Shown here: positions 32,147 to 39,652 of the stretch, piece by piece
How positions within the stretch are numbered: the stretch's first letter is position 1
Layout of the letters: every line of letters starts with the position of its first letter
NCBI GenBank assembly: GCA_934343915.1
Contig: CAKRIL010000022.1
Location: forward strand, 1-50,853
Origin: an uncultured Lachnospiraceae bacterium
GTDB taxonomy: Bacteria > Bacillota > Clostridia > Lachnospirales > Lachnospiraceae
Direction: 5' to 3'
Length of the DNA stretch: 50,853 nucleotides
The notes under the pieces: model-generated
Databases searched by the model: none
Told to the model about the DNA's origin: nothing
Seen by the model: the letters and a program-made list of their open reading frames with translations, nothing else
Made by a program: the position numbers and the translations under genes

Positions 32147-33004
32147 ATGAAAACAAGCGAAGAACTGGTGAAATCCACATCTGAATACTTTATATACACC
32201 CCGACACAGGAGGCTGTTGCTTTGTTTCTTTATCCTGTGTGTATCGGGCATTTTGTGTACTGTGCCGGCTATGCGCTTAACAGAAACAGCTACGACAGCA
32301 TTCTGATTATGTATGTGCGCTCCGGGAGCTGCATGGTGCACGCCTCGGGAAGTGATGTCAATGTGGCATCAGGTCAAACAGTTTTGATAAATTGCTATGA
32401 ACCTCACGGCTATGAGAGCAGCGAGGGCTGGGATGCGGACTGGATTCACATTGACGGAGCCGCCGCCGTGAAATACTACGAATATCTTAGCAGAATATAC
32501 GACCGTGCCGCCCCTGTTTTTTATGGAGAACCGACCGGACTTGCCGCTCTCATAGCTGCGTTTTCGTGCGGAAAAATTCCTGCCGAGGCATCCATGTCGA
32601 TGATGATAACAGAAATGCTCGCTGATTTTTCGCGCGGAGCTGCCGATAAAAGTGCTGACAATAAGAAAACAGCCTTATCTTCCGTCAATGACAAGGATTC
32701 AATATCGGCTGTCACAAGCTACATCAACTCGCATTTTACGGAGGAGCTGTCCGTGGATGACCTCGCAGCACTCGCAAGCCTGAGCCGCTTTTATTTTATA
32801 CGCCTCTTTAAAAAGCGCACGGGCTGTACTCCACATGAATACCTTATAAACACTCGCTTAAATCACGCCAAATACCTTTTAAAGAACACCAATCTTACAA
32901 TAAAAGAAATCTGCTTTGCCAGCGGTTTCGCCGACGAAAGCAGATTTTGTACTTGTTTTCGTGATTGTGAAGGGGTTAGACCTTCGGAGTATAGGGAGAG
33001 ATAA
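32147..33004 (+). CDS. AraC family transcriptional regulator of the GH35/GH31 locus
   Basis: A 285-residue regulator. The N-terminal half is a cupin-type sugar-sensing domain (SYDSILIMYVRSGSCMVHAS, then VNVASGQTVLINCYEPHGYE). The C-terminal 100 residues carry two helix-turn-helices (LSVDDLAALASLSRFYFIRL and NLTIKEICFASGFADESRFC) with the LFKKRTGCTPHEYL linker. It is divergent from the DUF5107-GH35-GH31 operon, so it probably activates that operon in response to a sugar. GGAG lies 7 nt upstream of the ATG. RNA element copy 2 occupies its leader, so it may also be controlled after transcription. Confidence 0.9.
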   Translation: MKTSEELVKSTSEYFIYTPTQEAVALFLYPVCIGHFVYCAGYALNRNSYDSILIMYVRSGSCMVHASGSDVNVASGQTVLINCYEPHGYESSEGWDADWIHIDGAAAVKYYEYLSRIYDRAAPVFYGEPTGLAALIAAFSCGKIPAEASMSMMITEMLADFSRGAADKSADNKKTALSSVNDKDSISAVTSYINSHFTEELSVDDLAALASLSRFYFIRLFKKRTGCTPHEYLINTRLNHAKYLLKNTNLTIKEICFASGFADESRFCTCFRDCEGVRPSEYRER

Positions 33005-33028
33005 TGCTTTTCACTCTTTTGAAATGTG

Positions 33029-33093
33029 TTAAAATATGAGCTTGCCGTACTCCTCATCGGATACAGGCTCGCACCACTCGTATTGTATATCTT
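33029..33093 (-). pseudogene. Possible remnant of a small protein
   Basis: The minus strand reads KDIQYEWCEPVSDEEYGKLIF and a stop at 33029. An ATG 5-6 codons upstream is out of frame (MKRYTI). The peptide looks like coding sequence but has no start in frame. It lies in the 99-nt gap between AraC and the C_GCAxxG_C_C gene. Weak case. Confidence 0.25.
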
Positions 33094-33103
33094 TTCATGC
33101 CTT

Positions 33104-33496
33104 TTAGGCATTCTGATTAAGTTCTTTTTCAAGAAGCCCTGCCGCATCCCTGACACAGTCGATGCACTCGCGCTTCACAACACCGTCCTCAATTCCTTTT
33201 AACTTCTTACAGATAACAGTGCCGTTCTGTGCCTTAAAAGACGTGATAATATTTCTTGCGCTCTTCATCGTCTTCTGCGGATTCTTATTGATTGCTCCGA
33301 GCACGTTCACAGCCCCAATAATTGCACCGCAGGTCGCCTCCATGCTCGCACCGATTCCGACCGCAAAGCCCTGATTCAAATTTTTCATCGTATCCTCGTC
33401 AAGCCCCGCGAGGTCACAGTAGGTACACGCAACTGCCTGTGCGCAGTTAAAACCGCACATCTTTTTCTCTGCCGCTTTTTCAACTCTTGTCTCCAT
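33104..33496 (-). CDS. C_GCAxxG_C_C family protein (putative redox protein)
   Basis: A 130-residue protein of the C_GCAxxG_C_C family, named for its Cys pattern. Visible elements: KKMCGFNCAQAVACTYCD, then GASMEATCGAIIGAVNVLGA (the G-C-A-x-x-G-like core) and CKKLKGIEDG...CIDCVRDAA. The many conserved Cys suggest a redox or metal cofactor; the function is unknown. The ATG at 33496 is chosen because GAGAGG lies 6 nt upstream; the upstream in-frame ATG has no site. It is the last gene after degV and the deacetylase. Confidence 0.85.
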   Translation of the reverse strand: METRVEKAAEKKMCGFNCAQAVACTYCDLAGLDEDTMKNLNQGFAVGIGASMEATCGAIIGAVNVLGAINKNPQKTMKSARNIITSFKAQNGTVICKKLKGIEDGVVKRECIDCVRDAAGLLEKELNQNA

Positions 33497-33547
33497 GTCA
33501 ATCCTCTCTTCCCGTGGAATTAACGTGGTCATTTTTACCCGTATTTT

Positions 33548-34165
33548 CTAATCCACTTCCGAATATATCGTATTCCTCTCAGGTCTTACCCCGCTCTTTT
33601 TGAACAGCTCGCGTACCGTCACGAACTCATAGCCCTGCCTTTTAAGCTCGGGAATTATCGTCTTGATTGCCTCGACAGTCTGCACATTTCCCTGCATGTC
33701 GTGCATGAGAATTATAAAGCCCGGCCTCGCCTGCTCTAGTATTCTCCTCGCGCGCTCCTTGGCCGACACCTCATCCAACCAGTCCTCACAGCCGCAGCCG
33801 CATATAAAGGTGAGGTCAATGAGGTCATACATCTTTTTATCGAGCGCAATGTACGGCGGTCTGAAAAACTGAGGCCTATCGCCGGTTATCTTCTCAATAA
33901 CATCCGAGGTGTAGCTTATCTCATCAAGAATCTCCTGCTTGCTCAAATCGGGCATCGCGCTGTGTGTTCTCGAATGATTCTCGATTGAACAGCCCATGTT
34001 GCGGGCCCGCTTTACCAAAGGAGCCGTATCATCAGTGATATTGTTCCCGATAAGAAAAAAACTTGCCACAATTTCATTTTCCTCAAGCACATCAAGTACT
34101 TTGTCGGTGATGCCCTCCGCCGGACCGTCATCGAAGGTAAGTGCGGCTAATTTCTTTTCACTCAT
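33548..34165 (-). CDS. Polysaccharide deacetylase (CE4 family), cytoplasmic
   Basis: A 205-residue NodB-type carbohydrate esterase. The CE4 motifs are intact: LTFDDGPAE (metal and catalytic Asp), ENHSRTHS (metal His pair), FFRPPYIALDK, the Asp in CEDWLD, and IILMHDMQGN with the catalytic His. It lacks a signal peptide or membrane anchor, unusual for a wall-acting peptidoglycan deacetylase, so it may act on a soluble acetylated sugar or use another export route. The start at 34165 has GGAGG 10 nt upstream. It is co-directional with degV (46 nt gap). Confidence 0.85.
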   Translation of the reverse strand: MSEKKLAALTFDDGPAEGITDKVLDVLEENEIVASFFLIGNNITDDTAPLVKRARNMGCSIENHSRTHSAMPDLSKQEILDEISYTSDVIEKITGDRPQFFRPPYIALDKKMYDLIDLTFICGCGCEDWLDEVSAKERARRILEQARPGFIILMHDMQGNVQTVEAIKTIIPELKRQGYEFVTVRELFKKSGVRPERNTIYSEVD

Positions 34166-34211
34166 GTGTTTCCATCCTCCGTTCATTTTATATGGCAAAA
34201 AGCAGCATCCT

Positions 34212-35087
34212 TTAGAATGCTTTCCTGAGTATTCCCACTCCGAGCGGATAAGGTCCCGTGTGAACCGCTATGGTCGCGCCAATCTGGAATATGTCGATAT
34301 CATTCCTTCCTGTATCAGCCTGCACCATATCACGGAAGTGCACCGCCTCCTCCTCGTCATAGCCGAAGCCGACAACAATAACATAATCGTCAATGTTCTC
34401 GCCTGTCTCTGCAAAGTACCTGTGCATCAGGTCGATAACCTTCATCATGGACTTTTTCCTGCCATGTGCTATTCCGCCTGAGAAGATTTCGCCATCCTTA
34501 AGAATAATCATCGGCTTAAGTCCAAGTGTTCCCGCAATTATTCCCGCTGTCTTTCCCGCTCTTCCTCCATGCACAAGATAGTCCATTGAGCCGACCGTAA
34601 AAAGTATTCTCGAATGAGGTATCATCTCGTTAAGTCTCTTGACCGTATCGGTAAGGCTCCAGCCGGCATCACGCATTCTTGCAGCCTCAAGTGTAAATAT
34701 TCCCTGAAGCACCGTGTCAACCTGCGTGTCCATAACCTCAATAACTGCATCCGGATAATCCTCAAGTATCATATTCTTTGCATTCATTGCGGAATTGTAC
34801 GAGCCTGAGAACTTCGTTGTTATGCAGAGGCATAAAATCTCCTCGCCGTTTTTAACATATGGCATGAACGCCTTGACATAATCATCCACCGACGGCATTG
34901 ATGACTTAGGATATACCCCCTTGTCCCTTACCATTCTCTCATAGAAATCGCGGATTCCTATATCCACAATCTCTCTGTCATACTGCTTTTCATCGAATGA
35001 TACATAGAAAGGTACAACATCAATATTATATTTTTTTGCACGCTCAGTGCCAAGGTCACAGGAACCATCTGAAATTAAACGAAACAT
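34212..35087 (-). CDS. DegV family fatty-acid-binding protein
   Basis: A 291-residue two-domain DegV protein; such proteins bind a fatty acid and can act as FakB-type carriers for the FakA kinase. The hallmarks are ISDGSCDLG at the N terminus, KSSMPSVDDYVKAF, CITTKFSGSYNSAMNAK, and HGGRAGKTAGIIAGTLGLKP. The length is usual. GAGG lies 6 nt ahead of the ATG. It is the first gene of a three-gene minus-strand group with the deacetylase and C_GCAxxG_C_C genes. Confidence 0.9.
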   Translation of the reverse strand: MFRLISDGSCDLGTERAKKYNIDVVPFYVSFDEKQYDREIVDIGIRDFYERMVRDKGVYPKSSMPSVDDYVKAFMPYVKNGEEILCLCITTKFSGSYNSAMNAKNMILEDYPDAVIEVMDTQVDTVLQGIFTLEAARMRDAGWSLTDTVKRLNEMIPHSRILFTVGSMDYLVHGGRAGKTAGIIAGTLGLKPMIILKDGEIFSGGIAHGRKKSMMKVIDLMHRYFAETGENIDDYVIVVGFGYDEEEAVHFRDMVQADTGRNDIDIFQIGATIAVHTGPYPLGVGILRKAF

Positions 35088-35138
35088 ATATTACCTCATC
35101 TTTTACTGAATACTTTTTATATAATAAGCCCTTTAAGC

Positions 35139-35318
35139 TTACATCTGCTTTCTTACCACCGCATACTCGTCATTCATGGAAAAGTACGCGCAAGCATCAT
35201 TGGTGCCTTGAAGGAACTTAACAAGGTCATCCTCATCCAGGTCCATGTCGCACACATAGCACTCTGACTCTTCATCATATACATAATAGCTGCACATATC
35301 ACAATTCGTTGCTGCCAT
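35139..35318 (-). CDS. DUF6472-like small Cys-rich protein, 59 aa
   Basis: A short protein with a four-Cys pattern (CDMCSYYVYDEESECYVC) followed by an acidic stretch (DMDLDEDD) and a C-terminal helix. It is probably a small zinc-binding protein. I recall it as DUF6472, without a search. The ATG at 35318 is chosen for GGAGG 6 nt upstream, which overlaps the end of the preceding gene (gap 2 nt), so the two are coupled. Confidence 0.75.
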   Translation of the reverse strand: MAATNCDMCSYYVYDEESECYVCDMDLDEDDLVKFLQGTNDACAYFSMNDEYAVVRKQM

Positions 35319-35320
35319 AA

Positions 35321-35851
35321 TTATCCTCCAATCCGACAATATTTCTTTGTCTGTTCTACTGCATTTTCAAGCCCCTTCACAGACATCTCATACGAAAGCA
35401 CCGTCAGCGCACCCGTAAATACCAGCCTGAAATCATCATCCGAACGCAGCCCGTTATCACTCACTGCCGCCTTAGCCATCATCACGGCAGCATATATGAG
35501 CTCCGCCTTAATTCCAATCTTCTCATCATCTTCATTCAAAATCAGGCTGATATCATAATCGTCCGTATTGCCGCATCTCGCCTGACACACCGCACAGCTT
35601 GGAGACACCTTATACTTCTCTCTGTGAAGCTCTTCAACCATATGCGCTGCACCGGCTGTATCATAAGCCTCACCGCCGTCATGCACTCTGTCGAACTTCG
35701 ACAACGCTTCGCACATAAGCTTCACCGTGTCATCCGTATACGGATTATTCCCGCACGTCTTCGCAAGCCCCACTACCGCACCAAGCACCTCTCTGTCACC
35801 CGCACTCAGCCCCTCTATATCCACACCATTTCCAACAATCTTTTCACTCAT
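35321..35851 (-). CDS. Conserved hypothetical protein with CxxCxxxCG motif, 176 aa
   Basis: A soluble, helix-rich protein that I do not recognise. It has a central Cys cluster, PSCAVCQARCGNTDDYDI, with the look of an Fe-S or zinc site, and otherwise amphipathic helices (IKAELIYAAVMMAKAAV). The ATG at 35851 is chosen for AAAGGG about 10 nt upstream; the frame is open 32 codons further into RNA element copy 3 without support. It is coupled to the DUF6472-like gene. Its upstream region is the antisense of the RNA element, so its promoter must lie within that element or between 35852 and 35889. Confidence 0.7.
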   Translation of the reverse strand: MSEKIVGNGVDIEGLSAGDREVLGAVVGLAKTCGNNPYTDDTVKLMCEALSKFDRVHDGGEAYDTAGAAHMVEELHREKYKVSPSCAVCQARCGNTDDYDISLILNEDDEKIGIKAELIYAAVMMAKAAVSDNGLRSDDDFRLVFTGALTVLSYEMSVKGLENAVEQTKKYCRIGG

Positions 35852-35888
35852 CAAGCATTTCCCTTTTAAAATACATCTATTAAATAAT

Positions 35889-36187
35889 CTGCATGCCAAA
35901 ATATGTGTTAAAGCTTTATTGTGTATAAGCTGATTAGATTTACACATATTGTGACTTTGGGAGAAACTTAGATATTCTTAGGATTCTGTTCGTAATACAG
36001 CCAAAGCCGGCACGGATGCCGGCTTAGCAGCAACGCGTACACGGAAGTATGCTTTGCTGCGGTGGCGGACACTGATATAATATTAATCAGAATCATTAGA
36101 ATATCTTGTTTCGTACAACGGAATCAATATGTGTAAATCTAATCTCTTATACACTCATAGATTAAATCAGCATATTTTGCCTCGCAG
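35889..36187 (+). ncRNA. Giant-hairpin structured RNA element, copy 3 (ANGGA-loop family)
   Basis: Plus strand. The outer arms 35889-35950 and about 36125-36187 pair (GATTAGATTTACACATATTG with its complement) and are unlike those of copies 1 and 2. In the conserved loop GAAAC faces GTTTC where the other copies have GAAGC/GCTTC, a clean compensatory change. P2 is GATATTCT..GATTCTG with CAGAATC..AGAATATC. P3 is GCCGGC/GCCGGC with loop ACGGAU (36012-36017). P4 is GCAGCAA/TTGCTGC enclosing GCGTAC/GTATGC with loop ACGGAA (36041-36046). GGTGGCGG follows, and AACGGA is at 36117-36122. It lies between divergent genes. The downstream CarD gene has its own -10, so this copy is probably an independent RNA. 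Confidence 0.7.
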
Positions 36188-36273
36188 ACTCCTTAAATGG
36201 TATTGTAACACATTTATTCGCATAAACACAATAAAAACGCAATTTTTTACTTACATTTTATAGAAAAATAATG

Positions 36274-36279
36274 TATAAT
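36274..36279 (+). promoter_or_regulatory. -10 element of the CarD gene promoter
   Basis: A consensus TATAAT lies 48 nt ahead of the ATG. The best -35 is CTTACA (36250-36255, 18-nt spacer), which is weak. No operator is visible. Confidence 0.6.
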
Positions 36280-36326
36280 TAGATAAGTAGCTATGTGTGT
36301 AATTCATACTTAAAGGATATGGTGAA

Positions 36327-36842
36327 ATGATGACAAATTTTGTAAAATCCGATTACATCGTCTACGACAATGCCGGGGTATGTTTCATTGAAGACATCAC
36401 CACGAAGAAGTTCGATTACTGGGACAGCGAGCGCCTGTGCTATGTGCTTCGTCCCATAAGTAATTCAAGCTCGATGGTATATGTTCCCGTGGACAATGAG
36501 AAGCTGACCAAAAAAATGCGTCGCATTATGTCCAAGGAGGAGATTGATACCATTCTTGACAATGTACGCACACAGTGTATTATCTGGCAGGATGACAGAC
36601 GAAGGCGCATGGAACAGTTCAAGGAGATTCTCTCCGCCAAGAATCAGCAGGACATGCTTTTGCTTGCAAGCTGCATATATACCAAGAAGAAGGAGCTGTC
36701 CGCACTCGGCAAGAAGTTAAGTGCCTCCGACGAGATGATTCTTAAGGAGACTGAACGCTTCGTTAATGAGGAGTTTGCATTCTCACTCAAGCTTTCGGCA
36801 GGTCAGGCAGCCGAATATATTCAGGAAAAGTTAAGACTATGA
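36327..36842 (+). CDS. CarD family transcriptional regulator
   Basis: A 171-residue protein with the CarD/CdnL layout. The N-terminal RNA-polymerase-interacting Tudor-like domain is at about 5-60 (SDYIVYDNAGVCFIEDITTK, then YVLRPISNSSSMVYVPVDN). A helical C-terminal DNA-binding domain runs from about 65 to 165 (MSKEEIDTILDNV, then DMLLLASCIYTKKKELSALG, then DEMILKETERFVNEEFAFSL). CarD proteins stabilise the open promoter complex, often at rRNA promoters. AAAGGA lies 9 nt upstream of the first of two adjacent ATGs. Confidence 0.9.
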   Translation: MMTNFVKSDYIVYDNAGVCFIEDITTKKFDYWDSERLCYVLRPISNSSSMVYVPVDNEKLTKKMRRIMSKEEIDTILDNVRTQCIIWQDDRRRRMEQFKEILSAKNQQDMLLLASCIYTKKKELSALGKKLSASDEMILKETERFVNEEFAFSLKLSAGQAAEYIQEKLRL

Positions 36843-36904
36843 AAAAAAGACCGTTATTTCGTGAAGTTCCACAAGCAGCATTGGATTTCACTTAAATAAC
36901 GGTC
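36842..36904. terminator. Terminator between CarD and the lyase-locus genes
   Basis: GACCGTTATTT (36849-36859) pairs with AAATAACGGTC (36894-36904), with GTGAA/TTCAC inside. On the minus strand it is followed by seven T residues, ending the 43197-36926 operon. On plus the tail is only T-rich. Confidence 0.85.
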
Positions 36905-36925
36905 ATTTATATTTCCGAAGTTATT

Positions 36926-37717
36926 TTATTTTTCAATATAACCGTACACTTCCATCTGCGAAAGTGCCGGGAACGGTGATTCATCATCGGCCTTAATCAG
37001 TCTGCACAGTGTCACCCAGCTTGCCTTCTTCGGTTCAATTTCAAGCACATGCGGCTTCACACTCTTTTCTAACTTCCACTCTGTCTCACTTCCGTCAGAA
37101 AACTTAAGCGTAACACTCGTCCACCAGCTGTCGTGAGGAAAATCGGCCCTTGTGTAGAGTACAATCTTATCGATAAGTACCTCTCTTCCGAAGTCAATCG
37201 TCATCTCGGCATCAGGATTTCTATTGATGCCCCACGATTCATACGGCCATTCTCCGTGGGATAGGTTGGCTACAACACCATCTATCGCATTCCTCGCTGC
37301 GAACACGGATTCACCTCTGGTCTCCACATTGGCATATGCATGAGGATAGCAGTGTGTATCTCCATGCTGGTCATACACGTTGAGCGCAAGATTGCGGTAG
37401 CTTCTAAGCTCATCCTCCCTCGCCGCTCTTGCGTACAGATAATGCGAATTACCAGTGAACGCCTTCGGTGAATAGCTTATGCGCTTCTCCCCAAAAGGTA
37501 TATCAAATGATATATTATCTGTTATATACACAAGTGAAGCTCCAAGCGCATCATCCGCCTGAAACCATACATATATATTCTTCTCACCGGTCTCGAGACT
37601 TATTCTGTCGCCCTCCTGATACTCAGCCGTATTCACCAGTACAACCTGATTGTCTCCGCTTGCGACGAATCTCGTCTTACCGCTTTTGTCTATAACCTTT
37701 ATTGACAGCTCTGACAT
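36926..37717 (-). CDS. Galactose-binding-like (F5/8 type C) domain protein, cytoplasmic
   Basis: A 263-residue beta-rich protein without signal peptide or catalytic motif. The C-terminal half looks like a discoidin/CBM-type sandwich: AARNAIDGVVANLSHGEWPY, then MTIDFGREVLIDKIVLYTRA and SVTLKFSDGSETEWKLEKS, ending MEVYGYIEK. The N-terminal 100 residues form another beta domain. It is the last gene of the operon and overlaps the YesL gene by 19 nt. A binding or carrier role for an imported oligosaccharide, or a non-obvious enzyme, is inference. Confidence 0.6.
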   Translation of the reverse strand: MSELSIKVIDKSGKTRFVASGDNQVVLVNTAEYQEGDRISLETGEKNIYVWFQADDALGASLVYITDNISFDIPFGEKRISYSPKAFTGNSHYLYARAAREDELRSYRNLALNVYDQHGDTHCYPHAYANVETRGESVFAARNAIDGVVANLSHGEWPYESWGINRNPDAEMTIDFGREVLIDKIVLYTRADFPHDSWWTSVTLKFSDGSETEWKLEKSVKPHVLEIEPKKASWVTLCRLIKADDESPFPALSQMEVYGYIEK

Positions 37718-38334
37718 ATCTTCTCATCCTCTTTCATGCCGTATTTGTTAAATATAGTCCTGAAAATGTAAACATGCGACAGTGCTATAACCCCCGGTGC
37801 CACTATAAAGAAAGGTGCCGTGACGAACACGCCCACAGCGAACATTATCACAGTGATGAACAGCATGAACAAGGTTCTCCACCATTCCTTAATCGACATC
37901 ATGAATGCCATGAATATAATCTGCCTTGTGTCTCCGACGCACTTGGCAAGGAGCGGAAACAGATACAGAACAAGCATTGCGTAGAGCACGATTATCACTC
38001 CTGCCGCCGCCATTATAAAACCTGCCGCCGCGTTCTGCATTTTCACGCATATATATATGTCACCCGCAAGCACAAGACCAACGAGCAGACACACAATCCA
38101 TACGGGAGTTGATTTTTTGAAATTCTCCTTAAATGCCTTAAAGTATCCTCTCACAATATGACCTTCCGTATTGTCCGCAATGCGGAACATCATATAGTAG
38201 AGCGCACACAGCGAGGAGCCCATCGTCACAATCGGAACACTCGTCACAATAAACAGAAGTGATAATACAATCGTGTCAGTTATCTTATTTAATATCATCC
38301 ACAATGGACTGTCTATGCTTAGTATCTTACCCAT
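37699..38334 (-). CDS. YesL family membrane protein (DUF624)
   Basis: A 211-residue membrane protein with about five helices (TIVLSLLFIVTSVPIVTMGSS, VWIVCLLVGLVLAGDIYICV, FIMAAAGVIIVLYAMLVLYL and others), matching YesL/DUF624. YesL genes are typically found with sugar ABC importers and YesM/YesN sensors. The exact role is unknown, perhaps assembly or control of the transporter. It lies 39 nt after the GH88 gene. Confidence 0.85.
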   Translation of the reverse strand: MGKILSIDSPLWMILNKITDTIVLSLLFIVTSVPIVTMGSSLCALYYMMFRIADNTEGHIVRGYFKAFKENFKKSTPVWIVCLLVGLVLAGDIYICVKMQNAAAGFIMAAAGVIIVLYAMLVLYLFPLLAKCVGDTRQIIFMAFMMSIKEWWRTLFMLFITVIMFAVGVFVTAPFFIVAPGVIALSHVYIFRTIFNKYGMKEDEKICQSCQ

Positions 38335-38373
38335 GGCATTCGAATCCTTTCATAAAATAGTCTCTATTATATA

Positions 38374-39573
38374 TTACCAGTACTGCTTCCAATCCTTCAA
38401 AAGTCTAGTGAGTGCCTCCATGTAGAAATAATCTCCCCATATGTTGCACTCGTCAACGCCGTAATGGTTGCATGTGTTATACGGAGAATGATTGGAATAT
38501 GTGCTGTGGAGAACAAGACCGTTCGACTCGTCGAAGCCCTTTACCGCATAATTATCATACACGGACTTCATAATCTTTCCGGCTATCTCCCTGTAATATG
38601 CCGCCTTCTCCTCATCAAGGTATCTGCTCATTTCAAGCATTCCGCATGCAGCTATCGATGCACTTGATGAATCTCTAGGCTGGTCATCGCCATCCGTGAA
38701 TTCCAGATCCCAGTATGGAACCAAATTCTTCGGAAGATGGTCAAGAAAATATTCCGTAACCTTCTCGAACAGAGGAATGTACTCCTCGCGTCTTGTGTAT
38801 TTGTATGCGGTAGCAAGTCCGTATACACCCCACGCCTGACCTCTCGCCCACGCTGAACCGTCCCTGTAACCCTGACAGGTTGCGCCATGGTCAGGAGCTC
38901 CCGTCTTCATGTCAAAGAAAAATGTATGCCATGTAGAGTAATCCTCTCTGATGAGATTGCTTATCGCGGTATGAATGTGCTTGTCGGCAATCTCACGGTA
39001 CTTCTTATCTCCCGTGACATCGCTTGCCCAGTAGAGAAGAGGGAGATTGTTGAGGCAGTCGATTATAAGTCTGTAATTGCCCGGCTCATCCATGGCTCCC
39101 CATGCCTGAAGGAACTCTCCCACCGGATGGAATCTTGTTATAAGCTGGTCCGCTGCCTTTATCGCAGCCTCTTTTCCTATCTCCGAACCTATAAGCTTGT
39201 AGCCTGCAACACAGGATGGCGAATAGAGAAAGCCCATATCATGATGGTCAACCTCTATCTTATTGTCAATTCGGTTCAAGAACGACTTCATCTGAATCTC
39301 GGCTGCTGCCTTGAGCTTATCTGCCGCACCCGCCTCGAAGCAGTCCGGATTGTCCAGCACATACTCATAAGCCAGCCATATCTCGCCCGTCCAAAAGCCC
39401 GTAGTCCAGTCAACATTCTCCGTCGGCTCGTAGAAGCCATTCACGCTGTACGCCTTCTGAAAATGCTCTGTAAATTCAGGCAGCACATGTAAAATCTGCT
39501 TCACCGCGAACTCCATGCCGCCGCTTATGTCGCCGCTGCCAATTTTCTTATAATCATCAAAATATTTTTTCAT
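38374..39573 (-). CDS. Glycoside hydrolase family 88 (unsaturated glucuronyl hydrolase)
   Basis: A 399-residue (alpha/alpha)6-barrel enzyme that hydrates and removes the unsaturated uronic acid left at the non-reducing end by polysaccharide lyases. Signatures: EVDHHDMGFLYSPS (catalytic Asp region), GATCQGYRDGSAWARGQAWG, and DSSSASIAACGMLEMSRYL. The length is usual for GH88; the related GH105 family is a less likely alternative. There is no signal peptide. It is in the same locus as an intracellular heparinase II/III-like lyase, so the pair should break down imported glycosaminoglycan or similar uronate oligomers. It follows permease 2 across a large hairpin (39653-39793). Confidence 0.85.
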   Translation of the reverse strand: MKKYFDDYKKIGSGDISGGMEFAVKQILHVLPEFTEHFQKAYSVNGFYEPTENVDWTTGFWTGEIWLAYEYVLDNPDCFEAGAADKLKAAAEIQMKSFLNRIDNKIEVDHHDMGFLYSPSCVAGYKLIGSEIGKEAAIKAADQLITRFHPVGEFLQAWGAMDEPGNYRLIIDCLNNLPLLYWASDVTGDKKYREIADKHIHTAISNLIREDYSTWHTFFFDMKTGAPDHGATCQGYRDGSAWARGQAWGVYGLATAYKYTRREEYIPLFEKVTEYFLDHLPKNLVPYWDLEFTDGDDQPRDSSSASIAACGMLEMSRYLDEEKAAYYREIAGKIMKSVYDNYAVKGFDESNGLVLHSTYSNHSPYNTCNHYGVDECNIWGDYFYMEALTRLLKDWKQYW

Positions 39574-39652
39574 GCCTCAAATTCCCTTCTGCGTTTTATT
39601 GGACAACCATATAATGCAAGCTTATAACGCTCTGTCTCTTTTATAACAACCA

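Noticed and set aside
31839..32341. Minus-strand ORFs of 78 and 146 codons
   Set aside because: They run antisense through RNA element copy 2 and the AraC start, without ribosome binding sites or protein-like composition.
31316..36187. MITE or transposon ends
   Set aside because: The terminal arms of the three elements share no sequence, and no target-site duplications are evident. A transposon family would conserve the arms, whereas here only pairing and the core are conserved.
31316..36187. HEARO/omega-RNA, OLE, GOLLD or group II intron
   Set aside because: No HNH/IscB or reverse transcriptase gene is nearby, the sizes do not fit OLE or GOLLD, and I see no domain V-like intron hairpin. 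A covariance search is needed to exclude HEARO formally.
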